Positions 37,882 through 49,273 are shown, counted from the stretch's first letter. The stretch is 64,000 nucleotides of DNA from Carettochelys insculpta (GCF_033958435.1 NC_134152.1:19566001-19630000); one strand, 5' to 3'. Program-made: numbers and translations. The notes: generated from the sequence alone by a model not told the origin.

Positions 37882-38436
37882 ATGCCTGTTCTCTCCTACA
37901 GACAACCTCCCAACCTTATGAGGATCCTCACTAACAGCCACAGTCTATACCCCAGGAATACCAGTCCTGGAACCTTTCCCTCCAACAAAGCCCGCTGCCA
38001 GTTTTGTCCACATATCTTCTCTGGAAGTACCATCACTGGACCTAACCAGGTTACTCACAGAATCACAGGCACTTTCTCATGCTCCTCTACTAACATCATA
38101 TAAGCCATCATGTGCCAACAATGCCCAGATGCTTTGTATATTGGACAGACTTCTAACTCCCTTAGACAAAGGGTCAATGGGCACAAAACAGACATTAAAA
38201 CACTCCAGATCCACAAACCAGTTAGTCAACATTTTAATGGAATGGGGCATTCTGTCAATGACCTAAAGGTATGTGTGTTACTGAAGAAGAATTATCGCAC
38301 CGTTCTAGAAAGGGAAACAGCCGAGCTGGCTTTTATATTCAAATTCGGCACATTAACACATGGTTTAAATTGTGATGGGAACTTTCTGAGTCACTATAGG
38401 GGTGCGTCTGCATACTTGGCTCAATCTAATTCTTGA
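37882..38436 (+). pseudogene. Penelope GIY-YIG endonuclease domain, one internal stop
   Basis: Frame 1 carries a cysteine motif (ARCQFCPHIF), then CSSTNII, a TAA at 38101-38103, and then CQQCPDALYIGQTSNSLRQR. This contains the YIG box, and the arginine and histidine expected of GIY-YIG nucleases follow (RVNGH). The glutamate-bearing LERETAELAFIFKF block comes later. The TAA falls where the first tyrosine of the GIY-like half-motif is expected, so the catalytic core is interrupted. It closes after FLSHYRGAS. Confidence 0.88.
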
Positions 38437-38690
38437 CCTTCCCCCCCACCCTTCCACTGTCTGATTTGCTCACCTTGATTATCTTTTTATGATTTGTCCT
38501 CCTTGCTTACTCTTTTTGGTTCTCTGTGCCTTAAATATTGAGTCTGTTCTGGTCTGGCTATGGTCTGAAGAAGTGGGTCTGTCCCACGAAAGCTCACCTA
38601 ATAAACTATTTTGCTAGTCTTTAAAGTGCTACTTTACTGCTTTTTGTTTTGGTAGTGTATAGACTAGCACGGCTTCCTCTCTGTTACTAT

Positions 38691-39395
38691 TTAGCATGGC
38701 TTCAGAGAGTGTTATTGGCATAGCTGTGACACAACTGCATTTGACACGCTGTGGCAAGTACTTTATGCTAAGCAAGCAAATAGGTGCAGTTGCCTGAAGT
38801 GCTTGTAAACTGAAATCATGAACAGAAAAGTAGCAGTTGTGTGTGCACATCCTCAGAGTCAGGAGGGGTTTCAAAAGAGTCTTGAAGACAGAGGGGCTGA
38901 TCTGTGGTGTGGTGTGGAAGAGCTGAGTTGCCCCAGGAGATTGGGCTGATCATGTTTAGAAATGGAAGAGACTGCAGACGTAGTTTTCACTAGCTAATTA
39001 AAGGTACAGAATTTTCTGCATCTCCACTGAGGATCCCATTCTTGTTTCTTCAGTAGGTGAAATGCTTATTAATGTTAGGGACATGCAAAGATAAAAAGCC
39101 AGGGCTTACTTTTTATGGGGAGACGGACAAACCCAGTGCACTTAGTATGGTGCCATCTATCCATGGGAATTCCTTCCCTTTTTGGCTCTCTGTGACCTGC
39201 TAGTTTTGAGTACTACTAATGCTGTCCTTTATTCCCACGTTCAGTGGCTTGTTTGTGGACCTGCTGCTAGAAAAACAAGTGAGGATGTGCTTTATTCCAC
39301 CCACATGTGTGATGTGCTATAAAGTAGGGGTCATTCATCCCCTCTAGTATGTCATCCATGGAAGATAAGAACTTGCTATCGAAGCCCACTTAATG
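38691..39395. other. No recognised feature
   Basis: Flank of the Penelope copy; nothing supportable. Confidence 0.4.
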
Positions 39396-39398
39396 GAG

Positions 39399-39471
39399 TG
39401 GCTCCTTTAGCTCAAGCAGTGGTGATTTGTGCTTTAGTGCTTAAGGTCCAAGATTTAAATCCTTCTGGCTA
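39399..39471 (+). repeat. tRNA-like relic (SINE head or tRNA pseudogene)
   Basis: TTTAGCTCAAGCAGTGG (A-box-like, about 39406-39422) and AGATTTAAATCC (B-box-like, 39451-39462) sit at tRNA spacing, with a TGCTTAAGG segment at anticodon position. Acceptor pairing is poor, so probably a SINE or pseudogene remnant. Confidence 0.5.
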
Positions 39472-42400
39472 TCCACTTGGAGCGACATTACAGAGGCTCA
39501 GCCTCAGATTGATTATGCCATCAGTGGAGCTGCCTGGGTAGTTACAGACCAAGACAGCGTCAATGTACAAGTTGAAGGTGTAAGCCTCTTATGGGACATG
39601 ATTGATTTCTTTCTGGGCTGCAGTGTTGGGGGAGCCATTCTTGTCCATCTGATAGGCAACTGGACTTCCGCAAGTTATACTGGGCTCAGTAGAGGGGTTG
39701 ACATTGAAATATTTCCATCTCTCTGTGTGCAGCTCACATTTCTCTCACGGGCCTCTGGTGGCATCTCAGACTGATATAATTTCCTGGGGTCTAATGACAT
39801 TTCAGAAGTTTTCTGGGACAGCAAAACTGTTTCATGAACCCTTAACACAGTATTAAAAGGACCTGGGGGATTGCTGGCTTTCTGCCACAGACACTGAAGA
39901 TAAATGATGCTGACACAAAACAGCAAAGAGAGCTGTCCTGTACGCTAGTAACCTATCTGTGAACAAGGCTTACAATATTTAGATACAACAATATCTATGC
40001 AATCTTCTGCCTGAGCTTTCCAGCTCATTTTGCCTCTGTAAAATAAAAAAAATGTTACTGATAGGAAAAGGAAGTCTTCAGTTTTCTCCCAGTTATATCT
40101 GTTTTACATTGGTGTACATCCATTGCCCTCAATGGAGTTATTGCTTGATTTGCACCAGTGGAGATGTGGGAAGAATTGGGCCTTGAATGATTACAAAAGG
40201 AGACAAGGGGCTTAATTCTGATTCCTTTCTGATGTCTTCCAGAAGTTGTAGTACTCCCAAGATCAGATGGTTTTGAATAAAGATGTTTTAGAGAATTCTG
40301 TAATTTGCCGAAAAGTCTAGCTCTGTGAAAGATGTATTGTCATTTGTGGTCGGATACTGAAGAGATCACCTTTGCATCTCTGATAACTAGAGAATAGCTG
40401 GAATCAAACCTCTGGAGTTTTGGGGCTGTTCAAAATCTAACCCAACTTGAATCTCAAATTTTGCAAGTATTCCATCTTTCTAACTGCCCTTCTCTTACCC
40501 AAAAATCGATATAAACAACCCCCTGCCCCCTCAAAATTCATGTTCTACTAGTAATAGGGAAATGCTTAGTGATGTAATTGGATCATGTTTTTCCATTGTG
40601 TAACCTTGGGCCAAACTGTGCCTTTTTCTACTCCCATACTTAGTGGAATTATACACCTTTGGGGGCACAAACCCGTCTACCATTTACCTATCTGGTGACT
40701 ACCACAACTGAATCCTGAGCCTGGAGCCTCGAGACCGGAGGTGAGCCACCTGTGGCATTTGTGCAGCATGCAGCTGGTGGCCCACCAGTCAGGTGGTTTA
40801 CCTTGCATCCACAGGCCTGGGTGCCCAGGGGCCATAATTTGCCATCACTGCTCAATGAGAGCTGCAAGAAGCAGCAGCCAGCAAGACCCTGATGCCCATG
40901 CCACTGCCCGCAGTTACTATTGGCTGAGAACAGCAAGCCACTGCCACCTGGGCTTGGTGGTAGCCATTTCTGTGGATGCAAGCAACCTGTCTGGCAGCCT
41001 GCCAGCTGCTAACCCTGATGAGCCACATGCTGCTTTCAAGCTGCATGTTGTCCACCACGGCTCTAGATGCTTGTACTGGAACACCAATAGTAACCAATAC
41101 TGCGTCTGACTCTATTCTCGTTCACACTGGGCAAGTTAAGAGTTCCTATGTTGGTATCACTGAGTGAAAAAGCAGATGCGACTATTAGAACTGGTCAAAA
41201 GTATTAGGGAAAATACTTCACAAAACGATGCATCAGTGTTTCAGTTTTATTCAGCAGAACCAACTCTAATGAAACGATAGACGCAAAGGGCCTGATTCAG
41301 GTCCTGGTTCCTCTGCTGTTATACCAGTGGACTTTGTGGTGATTTACATCTGTGCAATCAAAATTAGATTCTCATTGTGTATTTTTCTGTATGTATTTTC
41401 CATATAATGGCTTTCCACACTACAACTAGCTGATTCTAGCTAAACATATATTTATACATCTCACCCATACCTAACACCTACAAATTCACACGGCAGAGAG
41501 AACAGAGTGCTGGGTTGGCTGCCAGGGAGCTAGTCTCTTCTGCATTACTTTATGAATCTATACCTTTGACCTCACGTCACCACTCAGTGTGTTCTACTTG
41601 TAAAATCTGTGTCAAATGTCAGGACAGGATTTTCCAGTGTTGCTGTTCATGAAGCAAGGCAGAGAGCTCTGTTACATATTTACAGAGACAGAGGTAGTTC
41701 AGGCTCAAAATGTTAGCATTTCACCAAGAGCCAGCCCCAACAAAAACAGAGTTTTACTAACCAAATATCATTAAATGTTTCTATTATTTATATTTTCCCT
41801 GACACCTGTGCTTTGTTCAAAGCCAAACGTTCCCTCCCTCAAGTATCACAGCCCGGGATAGTGCAGGTGAAATTTGAAGGTAAAACTGTTTGGAAACAGG
41901 AGAGAAGTTGACAATTGTATGTTAGTTCTCCCTGTTGAAGGCGTACAAAGGGAAAAGTAAATCATGTTTTAAAAAGTCATTCAGTTTTAATGCCATTGCT
42001 CAGGCCCATAACTGAGAGGATCACTCTGACTTATCCCTATCTTGTCCCCAGGAAATGCTCCAAATTTGCCACTTCATCCTACCAACCATTTTTAAGAAAT
42101 AGCTTCTGCATCCAGCTCCCAGTTATCTCCTGTTTTGATTATTCTTTGGTCTCTCTGCTACCCATGTTGTCCCCCTCTAGGCCACACAAAATGATGCTGT
42201 CAGTATAATCATCTTTACCAGTCACTGTGGCGATGATACTTCCCAGACACACTTGTTTCTCTCTGCTGGCTTCTACTACAGCAAGCCACGCTTCTTTTTA
42301 TGAACTTCAAGGTCTTTCTCAGCCTTTTGCCTCCCTACACCATTGTCCTTTATATACCCCTGCTCCCATCTCCAAGAGTCCCATGACTGCCCATTTCTCC

Positions 42401-43210
42401 CATGGCCCTCTTTGCTTCATCAGCCATAGTATCCCTTACGCACGGAGTGTCTTCCCTCCTCTGGTCTGAAAAGCAGCCCCTTTCCTTTCAAATCCACCCC
42501 CAATGCACACGTTTACCACAAGGCACATCTTTACTTACAATGCTCCACCTCCCCCAGTAATGGCTAGGGAGCTGGGTGGCTGTGTATAGTACACTTTGTG
42601 TTTATAAATAAATAACTTTGTATTTATCCTGCACACTTTGTCTGTTGCCTGAATTCTGAGCCTGAGAGTTCTGACTGGCTGCATTGTTCTGTATATATAA
42701 ACAGTGGTTATCACGTTGTAGACAGTGGAAATAAATCTTCAGAACTTCTGTGTGTAATTCCATACGTTTTCCCCATCTGTGATGCATGTAGGTTGGAAAG
42801 GCACCCTGCTATGCTATTAATTCTTGCCATTTAAGTGCTAACAACTATCCAAAGAAGCTCTGTTCTCCAAATGAAAAAGCTATGGTCATTACTCAGTCTT
42901 TCTCAATTCCTGTCCCTCAGCAAAAATTAAGCTGCTTTTTTATAATGGAACAAGTGTTTTTTCACTTGCTAAACATGCTACTTTGTATTAAGATTTAGTC
43001 CTGCTTTGTCTGCTTCTGAAAGGGAAAACAACGCTGGCGTAATGTAATGGAAGAGCAGAGTTATCTTCCTCCAGAGATAATTACTTTGAAGATAATTACA
43101 TCTGAAAAAAGAGGCCATTGAAACCTTGCAATTTATTTTTTCATAAGGTTTTTTATGTACGTATTTTGCCAGCACAGCTTTTCTCTGCTTTTGCTTGCAC
43201 CACACAGACA
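39472..43210. other. No recognised feature
   Basis: Nothing bounded. A GC-richer stretch at about 40690-41110 has overlapping frames on both strands but none recognisable. Confidence 0.45.
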
Positions 43211-43212
43211 AG

Positions 43213-43480
43213 AAGAACATAGAAATTGACAGATTGGATCAGATCCATTGTCCATCTAGTCTGGTATCCTGTCTACAATAGTCACCAGCAGCAAACACTT
43301 CAGGAAGAGGGGCCAGAAACCCTCCAGCAGACAGCTGTGCATCTTCTGCCCCCGGAGAAAATTTCCTCCTAGCTCCCAATACTTGGAAGTGAGCTTATGA
43401 CAAAAAGCAACATTTTTCATCTTTATGAACCAGATTCTTAAGATCTGCTGCACTGATGTAATTATTTGCAACTCCACTGA
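43213..43480 (-). mobile_element. CR1-type LINE 3' UTR fragment, minus strand (older subfamily)
   Basis: AGAACATAGAAATTGACAGA then GATCAGATCCATTGTCCATC and AGTCTGGTATCCTGTC match the pattern of the 55530 CR1 copy (GGGTCAGACCAAAGATCCAT, GGCCAGTATCCTGT). Diverged, non-coding, 5'-truncated. Confidence 0.65.
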
Positions 43481-44569
43481 TTTCCTCCAATATTACACTA
43501 GCACACATGAAATCAGAATGTAGGCCAAATTATTCTAAAGAGAACACGAACGTGTATTCTCTGCTAGTTTCTTTTAAACCTTACTGCCATTCTCTTTTGC
43601 AAAACCACATTCTGGGGTGTTTTTTTTTCTTTAATGCAGTTCAGTTCCACTGCATATATACTATTAGCCTCATTGCCAAATGAAGTACTTCAGTCAAGCA
43701 AGTGCTATTCTTAATCAGACCAGGCATCCCAGGGTAATTCAGCTATTTCCTTTTGGAAGATGAAAAGCCATTAGCAGGTTCACACCATTTTGCCCTTATT
43801 TAATTACACCCTGAGGAGACGATAGCGCTTGCAGGCTCGCTGAATTCTAAGGTGACCCAGTAAAGACTCCAGACATGAATGCTTCTTTTTAATATTTCAT
43901 GCCAAGTCCTGGCAGCTGCTTGCAGTAGAACAGGTCTCAGTTTCACTCCCTGCACATGTATAATGAGTTACATTCATTGCCACAGAAATAGCCATTTCAG
44001 AGACTAGCGTACACCATCAAATGCGTATTAGCTCCTTGAGGTCCACTGACTCTTGCTCATCTGGCCAACCTGGTCAGATTTGGATATGATGCTGAGACGT
44101 TTTTCTTTATTCCCCAAAAGACACTTGGGAGCATAGTGGTCACGTACAGGGCGGTGAATGAAGCCCAGAGCATTAACGAAGCAAAAGTCACTGAACTGTG
44201 AAGAAATATACTTTGGCTCTGGAGTTGTGGTGTTTATTGTTCCAGTTTCACATGGTGCGTGCTGACAGAGCTCTGCAATTTTATTTTCTGACTGGCCTGT
44301 GACTATTACAGGGGTAAAACGTCAAGCAATGGCTTCCAACTGCAAAACTCAGCTCAGAAAATCCCACGCCTTAATGGTTTCTACTGGAGTCTTAGATGAA
44401 TTTCTGCTCCAAAACATGTGTGCCAGTGAATTACAAACTAGTAACCAGAAGGGAGTGGACTCCCTCAGTGTGCTTGGACCTTGGAATATTTCTGTAGCAA
44501 ACTTGTTGGTATCCACCCCATGAGACACTTTCTAATCCCTCCTCCTTTTCCCTGCCCTAGTTAAAACTC
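43481..44569. other. No recognised feature
   Basis: AT-rich sequence up to the MITE cluster; nothing supportable. Confidence 0.45.
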
Positions 44570-44572
44570 TAA

Positions 44573-45262
44573 GGCTATGTCTACACTAGCACACTACGTC
44601 GAAGTAGGCTATTTCGACGTAAGAACATTGAAATAGGCTACTTCAACACGTATCGTCTACACACCTCCAGGACTGGTGCCATTGATGTCCAGTGTTGAAG
44701 TAGCAACAGAGAACATCAAAAGGAGCCACCCCGGAAGGAAATGTGGAGCATCCACACACACAAGCTCTCCCCATCAAAATAAGGGGCAAGCAAAGCCCCA
44801 AGCCGTTCCCTTAAAGGGCCCCTCCCAGACACACTCGCCCTGCACAGCATGAGATCCACAGAGCTGACAACCAGTTGCAGGCCCCGTGCACGCAGCATGG
44901 ACCCCCAGCTTCAGCAGCAGCAGCAGCCAGAAGCCCTGGGCTAAGGGCTGCTGCCCACGGTGACCACAGAGCCCAGCAGGAGTTGGACAGAGTGTCTCTC
45001 AACCCCTCAGCTGATGGCCGCCATGGAGGACCCTGCTATTTTGACATAGCAGGACACAGATTGTCTACACACGCCCTACTTCGACGTTGAACGTCGAAGT
45101 AGGGCGCTATTCCCATCTTCAGATGGGAATAGCAATTTTGATGTCTTGCTGCCTAACGTCAATTTCAACATCGAAATAGCTCATGGCACGTGTAGACGCG
45201 ACGTATACTATTTCGACGTTGTGCCAGCTACTTCGAAGTAGCCGACTAGTGTAGACGCACCC
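44573..45262 (+). mobile_element. 690-bp GTCTACAC MITE, TTCGAA/TCGACGTT family, TSD TAA
   Basis: Ends GGCTATGTCTACACTAGC and CTAGTGTAGACGCACC, with TAA at 44570-44572 and 45263-45265. The interior has a CTCCC-TTAAAGGG segment, a CAG/GCAGCAGCAGCAGC stretch and a 33-bp palindrome at 45073-45105. It is a diverged cousin of the 45325, 47079, 57685 and 58615 copies. Its counterpart of their 121-codon frame (from 44875) is shorter and broken. The TAA duplication matches the TWA preference of PIF/Harbinger elements, an inference. Confidence 0.85.
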
Positions 45263-45324
45263 TAATTGCAGGCAAAGAGAGAGAGACAACACTTTTTAGC
45301 ATGGGTGGAGAACAGGGAGACCTA

Positions 45325-46003
45325 GGCTACGTCTACACGTGAAGCCAACATCAAAATAGCTTATTTCAATGTTGCCGTCTACACGTCCTCCAGGGCTGGC
45401 AACGTCGATGTTCAACTTCGACGTTGCACGGCACCACATCGAAATAGGCGCTGCGAGGGTACGTCTACACGCCAAAGTAGCACACATCGAAATAAGGGTG
45501 CCAGGCACAGCTGCAGACAGGGTCACAGGGCGGACTCAACAGCAAGCCGCTCCCTTAAAGGGCCCCTCCCAGACACAGTTGCACTAAACAACACAAGATC
45601 CACAGAGCCAACAACTGGTTGCAGACCCTGTGCATGCAGCATGGATCCCCAGCTGCCGCAGCAGCAGCCAGAAGCCCTGGGCTAAGGGCTGCTGCCCACG
45701 GTGACCATAGAGCCCCGCAGGGGCTGGAGAGAGAGCATCTCTCAACCCCCCAGCTGATGGCCGCCATGGAGGACCCGGCAATTTCGACGTTGCGGGATGC
45801 GGATCGTCTACATGGTCCCTACTTCGACGTTGAACGTCGAAGTAGGGCCCTATTCCGATCCCCTCATGAGGTTAGCGACTTCGACGTCTTGCCGCCTAAC
45901 GTCGAAGTTAACTTCGAAATAGCGCCTGACACGTGTAGCCGCGACGGGCGCTATTTCGAAGTTAGTGCCGCTACTTCGAAGTAGCGTGCACGTGTAGACA
46001 CAG
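45325..46003 (+). mobile_element. ~680-bp GTCTACAC MITE with 121-codon frame
   Basis: The left end GGCTACGTCTACACGTGAAG follows CTA (45322-45324). The right end is ACGTGTAGACACAG followed by CTA, so the TSD may be CTA with the last bases of the terminal repeat lost. It lies 62 bp after the previous MITE in the same orientation. Rich in TTCGAA, TCGACGTT and other CpG. Confidence 0.8.
45619..45984 (+). CDS. Hypothetical 121-residue frame inside MITE, copy A
   Basis: Open for 121 codons from MQTLCMQHGSPAAAAAARSP and ending inside the right terminal repeat. An internal methionine lies in GCCGCCATGG, an exact Kozak-type context, starting MEDPAISTLRDADRLH. The N-terminal third is alanine-rich from CAG/GCAGCAGC repeats; the rest is translated palindrome (FDVERRSRALF). 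No domain is recognised. Four copies in the window keep identical length. It could be a leftover 5' exon of an autonomous transposon or simply an open frame by ancestry. I do not claim it is translated. Confidence 0.3.
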   Translation: MQTLCMQHGSPAAAAAARSPGLRAAAHGDHRAPQGLEREHLSTPQLMAAMEDPAISTLRDADRLHGPYFDVERRSRALFRSPHEVSDFDVLPPNVEVNFEIAPDTCSRDGRYFEVSAATSK

Positions 46004-46005
46004 CT

Positions 46006-47075
46006 ATAGTTAGGTCTTCTCTTTGTATTTTGTTAATGGAAGCTGAAAGGGCAGATGTGATTTGTGTGTGTGTGGGAGCATGCATCTGTGCACACAACAT
46101 CAGGGAAACAGTATGCTGAGCAAGAAGAATTTGTGTATTTTAATGTCATGTGCCTTTATCCTGCTATCCCATAGAAGCCAGTGGGCGTTTAATCTAAATC
46201 AGCTATTCAGAATCAGCCCTATAGACAAACATGTATATGCGCTAGATAAGAGAGCAGGCCAGAGTCTGCTATATGCACATGTTACTTTTAACGAAGTCAG
46301 CAGGAATCTCACACAGGTCTGAGAGGCATAGGTTTGATTCTGGTGCCATTTGATTGGTTTCAGTGGAATCATGCAGTAGTTGAATTTGGTTCATTATGAC
46401 TATCAATTTCCAGTTGCTTATTTTTGTCTGGCAGAGCTAAGATTCTCTCTGCTTTCTTCAGTTATGTATGCACTGAATTGCCGGAGTCTTCTCATGAGGA
46501 GCAAGTGCAGACTTAGAAGAAAGAGCTTTATGACTCAGGGGTTCACTTTCTGGTGTCGAGCAGAGGATGGCCCAGCTGCATAAGGACAAGCAGGCTGGGT
46601 GAAATCGGAGCATTTAACAGTTTATTTGCATTTAACAGATAAACAAGGTGAAGGAAATCAGCTGCAACAGTAAATAATAATACGAGCACTTCACTGGTGA
46701 TTGGTTGCTTTTTTAATTGTTTTATTATTTTCACATAATTTAACTGACACTGACATAGACTATAAATCAGCACAAGTAAAAAGAAATAAGGAAAATAAAA
46801 GAAGAAGGTCAGTATCTATGGGAATGGCTCATATGTAAATAACAATATTTTACTGCACTGTTTTGCTTGCTCCTGTATCATAAATCCATCAATCTCTAAT
46901 TTAGCATTTCAAGTGCCATTTGGTCTTGCAGTTTTAAGTCTAGACCCTTACATTAATGGCCTATATCTGTAAGAGAGAGAAAATAGAACCTCGGGTCATG
47001 ATCTTGCAAAGGCTGATGCTTAGCTTTATGTGTATGAGTATTCCCCAATCAACTCCCATACATAAAACGAATCAC
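46006..47075. other. No recognised feature
   Basis: AT-rich spacer between MITE copies; nothing supportable. Confidence 0.45.
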
Positions 47076-47078
47076 ATT

Positions 47079-47760
47079 GGCTACGTCTACATGTGCACGC
47101 TACATCGAAATAGTCTATTTCGATGAATAACATCTACACGTCCTCCAGGGCTGGCAACGTCGACGTTCAACTTCGACGTTGGGCAGCACCACATCGAAAT
47201 AGGCGCTGCGAGGGAACATCTACACGCCAAAGTAGCACACATTGAAATAAGGGTGCCAGGAACAGCTGCAGACAGGGTCACAGGGCGGACTCAACAGCAA
47301 GCTGCTCCCTTAAAGGGCCCCTCCCAGACACACTTGCACTAAACAACACAAGATCCACAGAGCTGACAACTGGTTGCAGACCCTGTGCATGCAGCATGGA
47401 TCCCCAGCTGCAGCAGCAGCAGCCAGAAGCCCTGGGCTAAGGGCTGCTGCACACGATGACCATAGAGCCCCGAAGGGGCTGGAGAGAGAGCGTCTCTCAA
47501 CCCCTCAGCTGATGGCTGCCATGGCGGACCCCGCTATTTCGATGGTGCGGGACGCAGATCGTCTACACGTGCCCTACTTTAACGTTCAACTTCGAAGTAG
47601 GGCACTATTCCCATCCCCTCATGGGGTTCGTGACTTCGATGTCTCACCGCCTAACGTTGATTTCAACTTCGAAATAGCGCCCAACACGTGTAGCCATGAC
47701 GGGCGCTATTTCGAAGTTGGCGCCGCTACTTTGAAGTAGCATGCACGTGTAGACACGGCC
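47079..47760 (+). mobile_element. 682-bp GTCTACAC MITE with 121-codon frame, TSD ATT
   Basis: Ends GGCTACGTCTACATGTGCAC and CACGTGTAGACACGGCC; ATT at 47076-47078 and 47761-47763. Colinear with the 58615 copy through most of its length, including TTAAAGGGCCCCTCCCAGA and GCCGCTACTTTGAAGTAGC. It belongs to a subfamily with the 58615 copy, sharing MADPAISMV where the 45325 and 57685 copies have MEDP...ISTL. Confidence 0.9.
47374..47739 (+). CDS. Hypothetical 121-residue frame inside MITE, copy B
   Basis: Same length and layout as the frame at 45619-45984, with about 17 substitutions by eye, for instance MADPAISMV in place of MEDPAISTL and FNVQLRSRALF in place of FDVERRSRALF. Many changes are non-synonymous and non-conservative, which argues against strong constraint. 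No domain recognised. Confidence 0.3.
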   Translation: MQTLCMQHGSPAAAAAARSPGLRAAAHDDHRAPKGLERERLSTPQLMAAMADPAISMVRDADRLHVPYFNVQLRSRALFPSPHGVRDFDVSPPNVDFNFEIAPNTCSHDGRYFEVGAATLK

Positions 47761-47763
47761 ATT

Positions 47764-48138
47764 GTGTGTTGGTAGAATTGGGGCCAGAGTGGCTCAATTG
47801 CTCCTAGGACCCTGGCCTTAAAACAGGTGCCCTGGTTTGTTCAGTCAAATTCAGTGGTTATCCCCCACATCCCTGGCATCTGAGTAAATCATCTGCAGAT
47901 GACATAGGAGGTGGCCATTCAGAGCAAGTTGTACCCTGCTGTTTCTGGATGCCAAACACACTTTGATACCAATTTTATGCTGTCATGGTCATCAGTATCG
48001 AGTTCTGTGCAGTAGCTAAGGATTAGATAAAAACAATGCAATTATGAGCAGATCAGTGTCCCATTTCCCCTAAAGTCCTGCCTAGTACAATAAACTCTGT
48101 TTGAATTTTATTGCTGCTGCTGGCATGTGACACCCTTC
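47764..48138. other. No recognised feature
   Basis: Spacer between a MITE and a hAT MITE; nothing supportable. Confidence 0.4.
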
Positions 48139-48146
48139 GTCTAGGA

Positions 48147-48444
48147 CAGGGATCAGAAACCTTTCTGGGATTTGACCTTTTGACCTCTACGCATGGTCCA
48201 AGTGCTGGTGACTCTTTTTAAAGTCACTAATAGTCTTAGTTACAGCTTCCTTAATAAATATATGATGATGCAGAGCTTTACTCTCTATGTGGTGATTAGT
48301 AGCTTTAGCTCGTCTTTTGTTAATCCACAGGCAGCCTGGCTTTGAGCAAGGGAGAGGGTTAGGGCTCAACACCTGCCTCACATCCTGGTGAAAATTGGCT
48401 CGTGTGCCACTGTTGGCTCCCGGGCGGGGGGTGGTTGACCCCTG
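48147..48444. mobile_element. 298-bp hAT-type MITE with perfect 8-bp TSD
   Basis: GTCTAGGA is repeated exactly at 48139-48146 and 48445-48452. The termini CAGGGATCAGAAACC and GGTGGTTGACCCCTG are CAGGG...CCCTG inverted ends. Frames crossing it on both strands (48187-48685) are incidental. Confidence 0.92.
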
Positions 48445-48452
48445 GTCTAGGA

Positions 48453-49164
48453 CTTCGAATTTGGGTGGTTTAAAAAAGCCCATATTCTATCAATGGCATC
48501 GCTGCTCTGGCCTAAATTGCTTCACATGTCTGGGCAAGACCTTTCCTCTTTTTAGAGAAGACACAAAGGAAGGAGGACGTGTACTAGGGGACAGCACACC
48601 AGGCAAGATGCCCAGAGCCCAAGCTCTGCTCCTGACTCACTGTGTAACTGTGAACTACCCCTCACATCCATGTTTTCAGAAGTGACCATATGACTGTGTC
48701 TTGTTTGGGGTTCACAGTCTGGCTCAGTTTTCCAAGGTACTAAGTGCCTTCGGCTCCTATCAACTCCACGTGGAATTGTGAATGTTCAGCACTTTGGCCA
48801 GTCAGGGCCAACATGTCTCAGAGCAGCTGTCCCCAAAACTGAATAATAATCAGTGGCCACTTCTGCAAAGGTTTTCCTTTAGCCTCTGTCCCTAAGCTAT
48901 AAAATGGGTACATCTTTGTGCATCTTTCTGAAGCTCTTTAATGGCTTCAGGTGAAAAGTATCATAAACACGCAAAATGTTTAAAACAGAATGGGGCAAAT
49001 TTAGCCTGAGTGAATGTGGCCCAAACTGTGTAAATTATGTGGTACGATCCTTGAATTAAATAGTAAGACTCTCAGTGGTTTTGGTGGGAACAGGTTAAAA
49101 CTGCACATCACCCATTTTTGAAGTGGTTTCAGATTTAAAGGCGATGCTGGGTTTTGGAGACCAG
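48453..49164. other. No recognised feature
   Basis: Nothing supportable in this spacer. Confidence 0.4.
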
Positions 49165-49165
49165 T

Positions 49166-49273
49166 CTCGGGGGGTAGCTGTGTTAGTCTGTATCTGCATA
49201 AACAGGAAGGAGTCCTGTGGCACCATTAAGACTAACAGATTTATCTGAACTTAAAACTGATGAACTCATTCCA
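49166..49273 (-). mobile_element. Penelope-like 3'-end fragment, minus strand
   Basis: GGGTAGCTGTGTTAGTCTG, AGTCCTGTGGCACCATTAAG and ACTAACAGATTTATCTGAAC correspond, reversed, to the tail of the PLE 3' UTR. Similar to the fragment at 52828-52909. Confidence 0.55.

Larger units (their letters stand above)
36985..38690 (+). mobile_element. Penelope-like element (RT plus GIY-YIG), 5'-truncated
   Basis: Coding order is reverse transcriptase (36987-37826), then a linker, then a GIY-YIG endonuclease (to 38436), then a 3' UTR with GAAGAAGTGGGTCTGTCCC and CACGAAAGCTCACC. This RT-to-endonuclease order is diagnostic for Penelope-like elements. The N-terminal part of RT is missing. Defects visible are an in-frame TGA at about 37278-37280, a frame change between about 37680 and 37880, and a TAA at 38101-38103. 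Not capable of autonomous movement. Confidence 0.92.

Noticed and set aside
40688..41109. Overlapping frames on both strands at a GC-richer patch
   Set aside because: No domain, no splice-compatible neighbours, frames conflict.
45296..45526. Minus-strand frames repeated in several MITEs (MTLSAAVPGTLISMCATLAC type)
   Set aside because: Recurs at 45296, 47087 and 58361 because the MITE left arm recurs; runs through the terminal repeat and ends at element boundaries.
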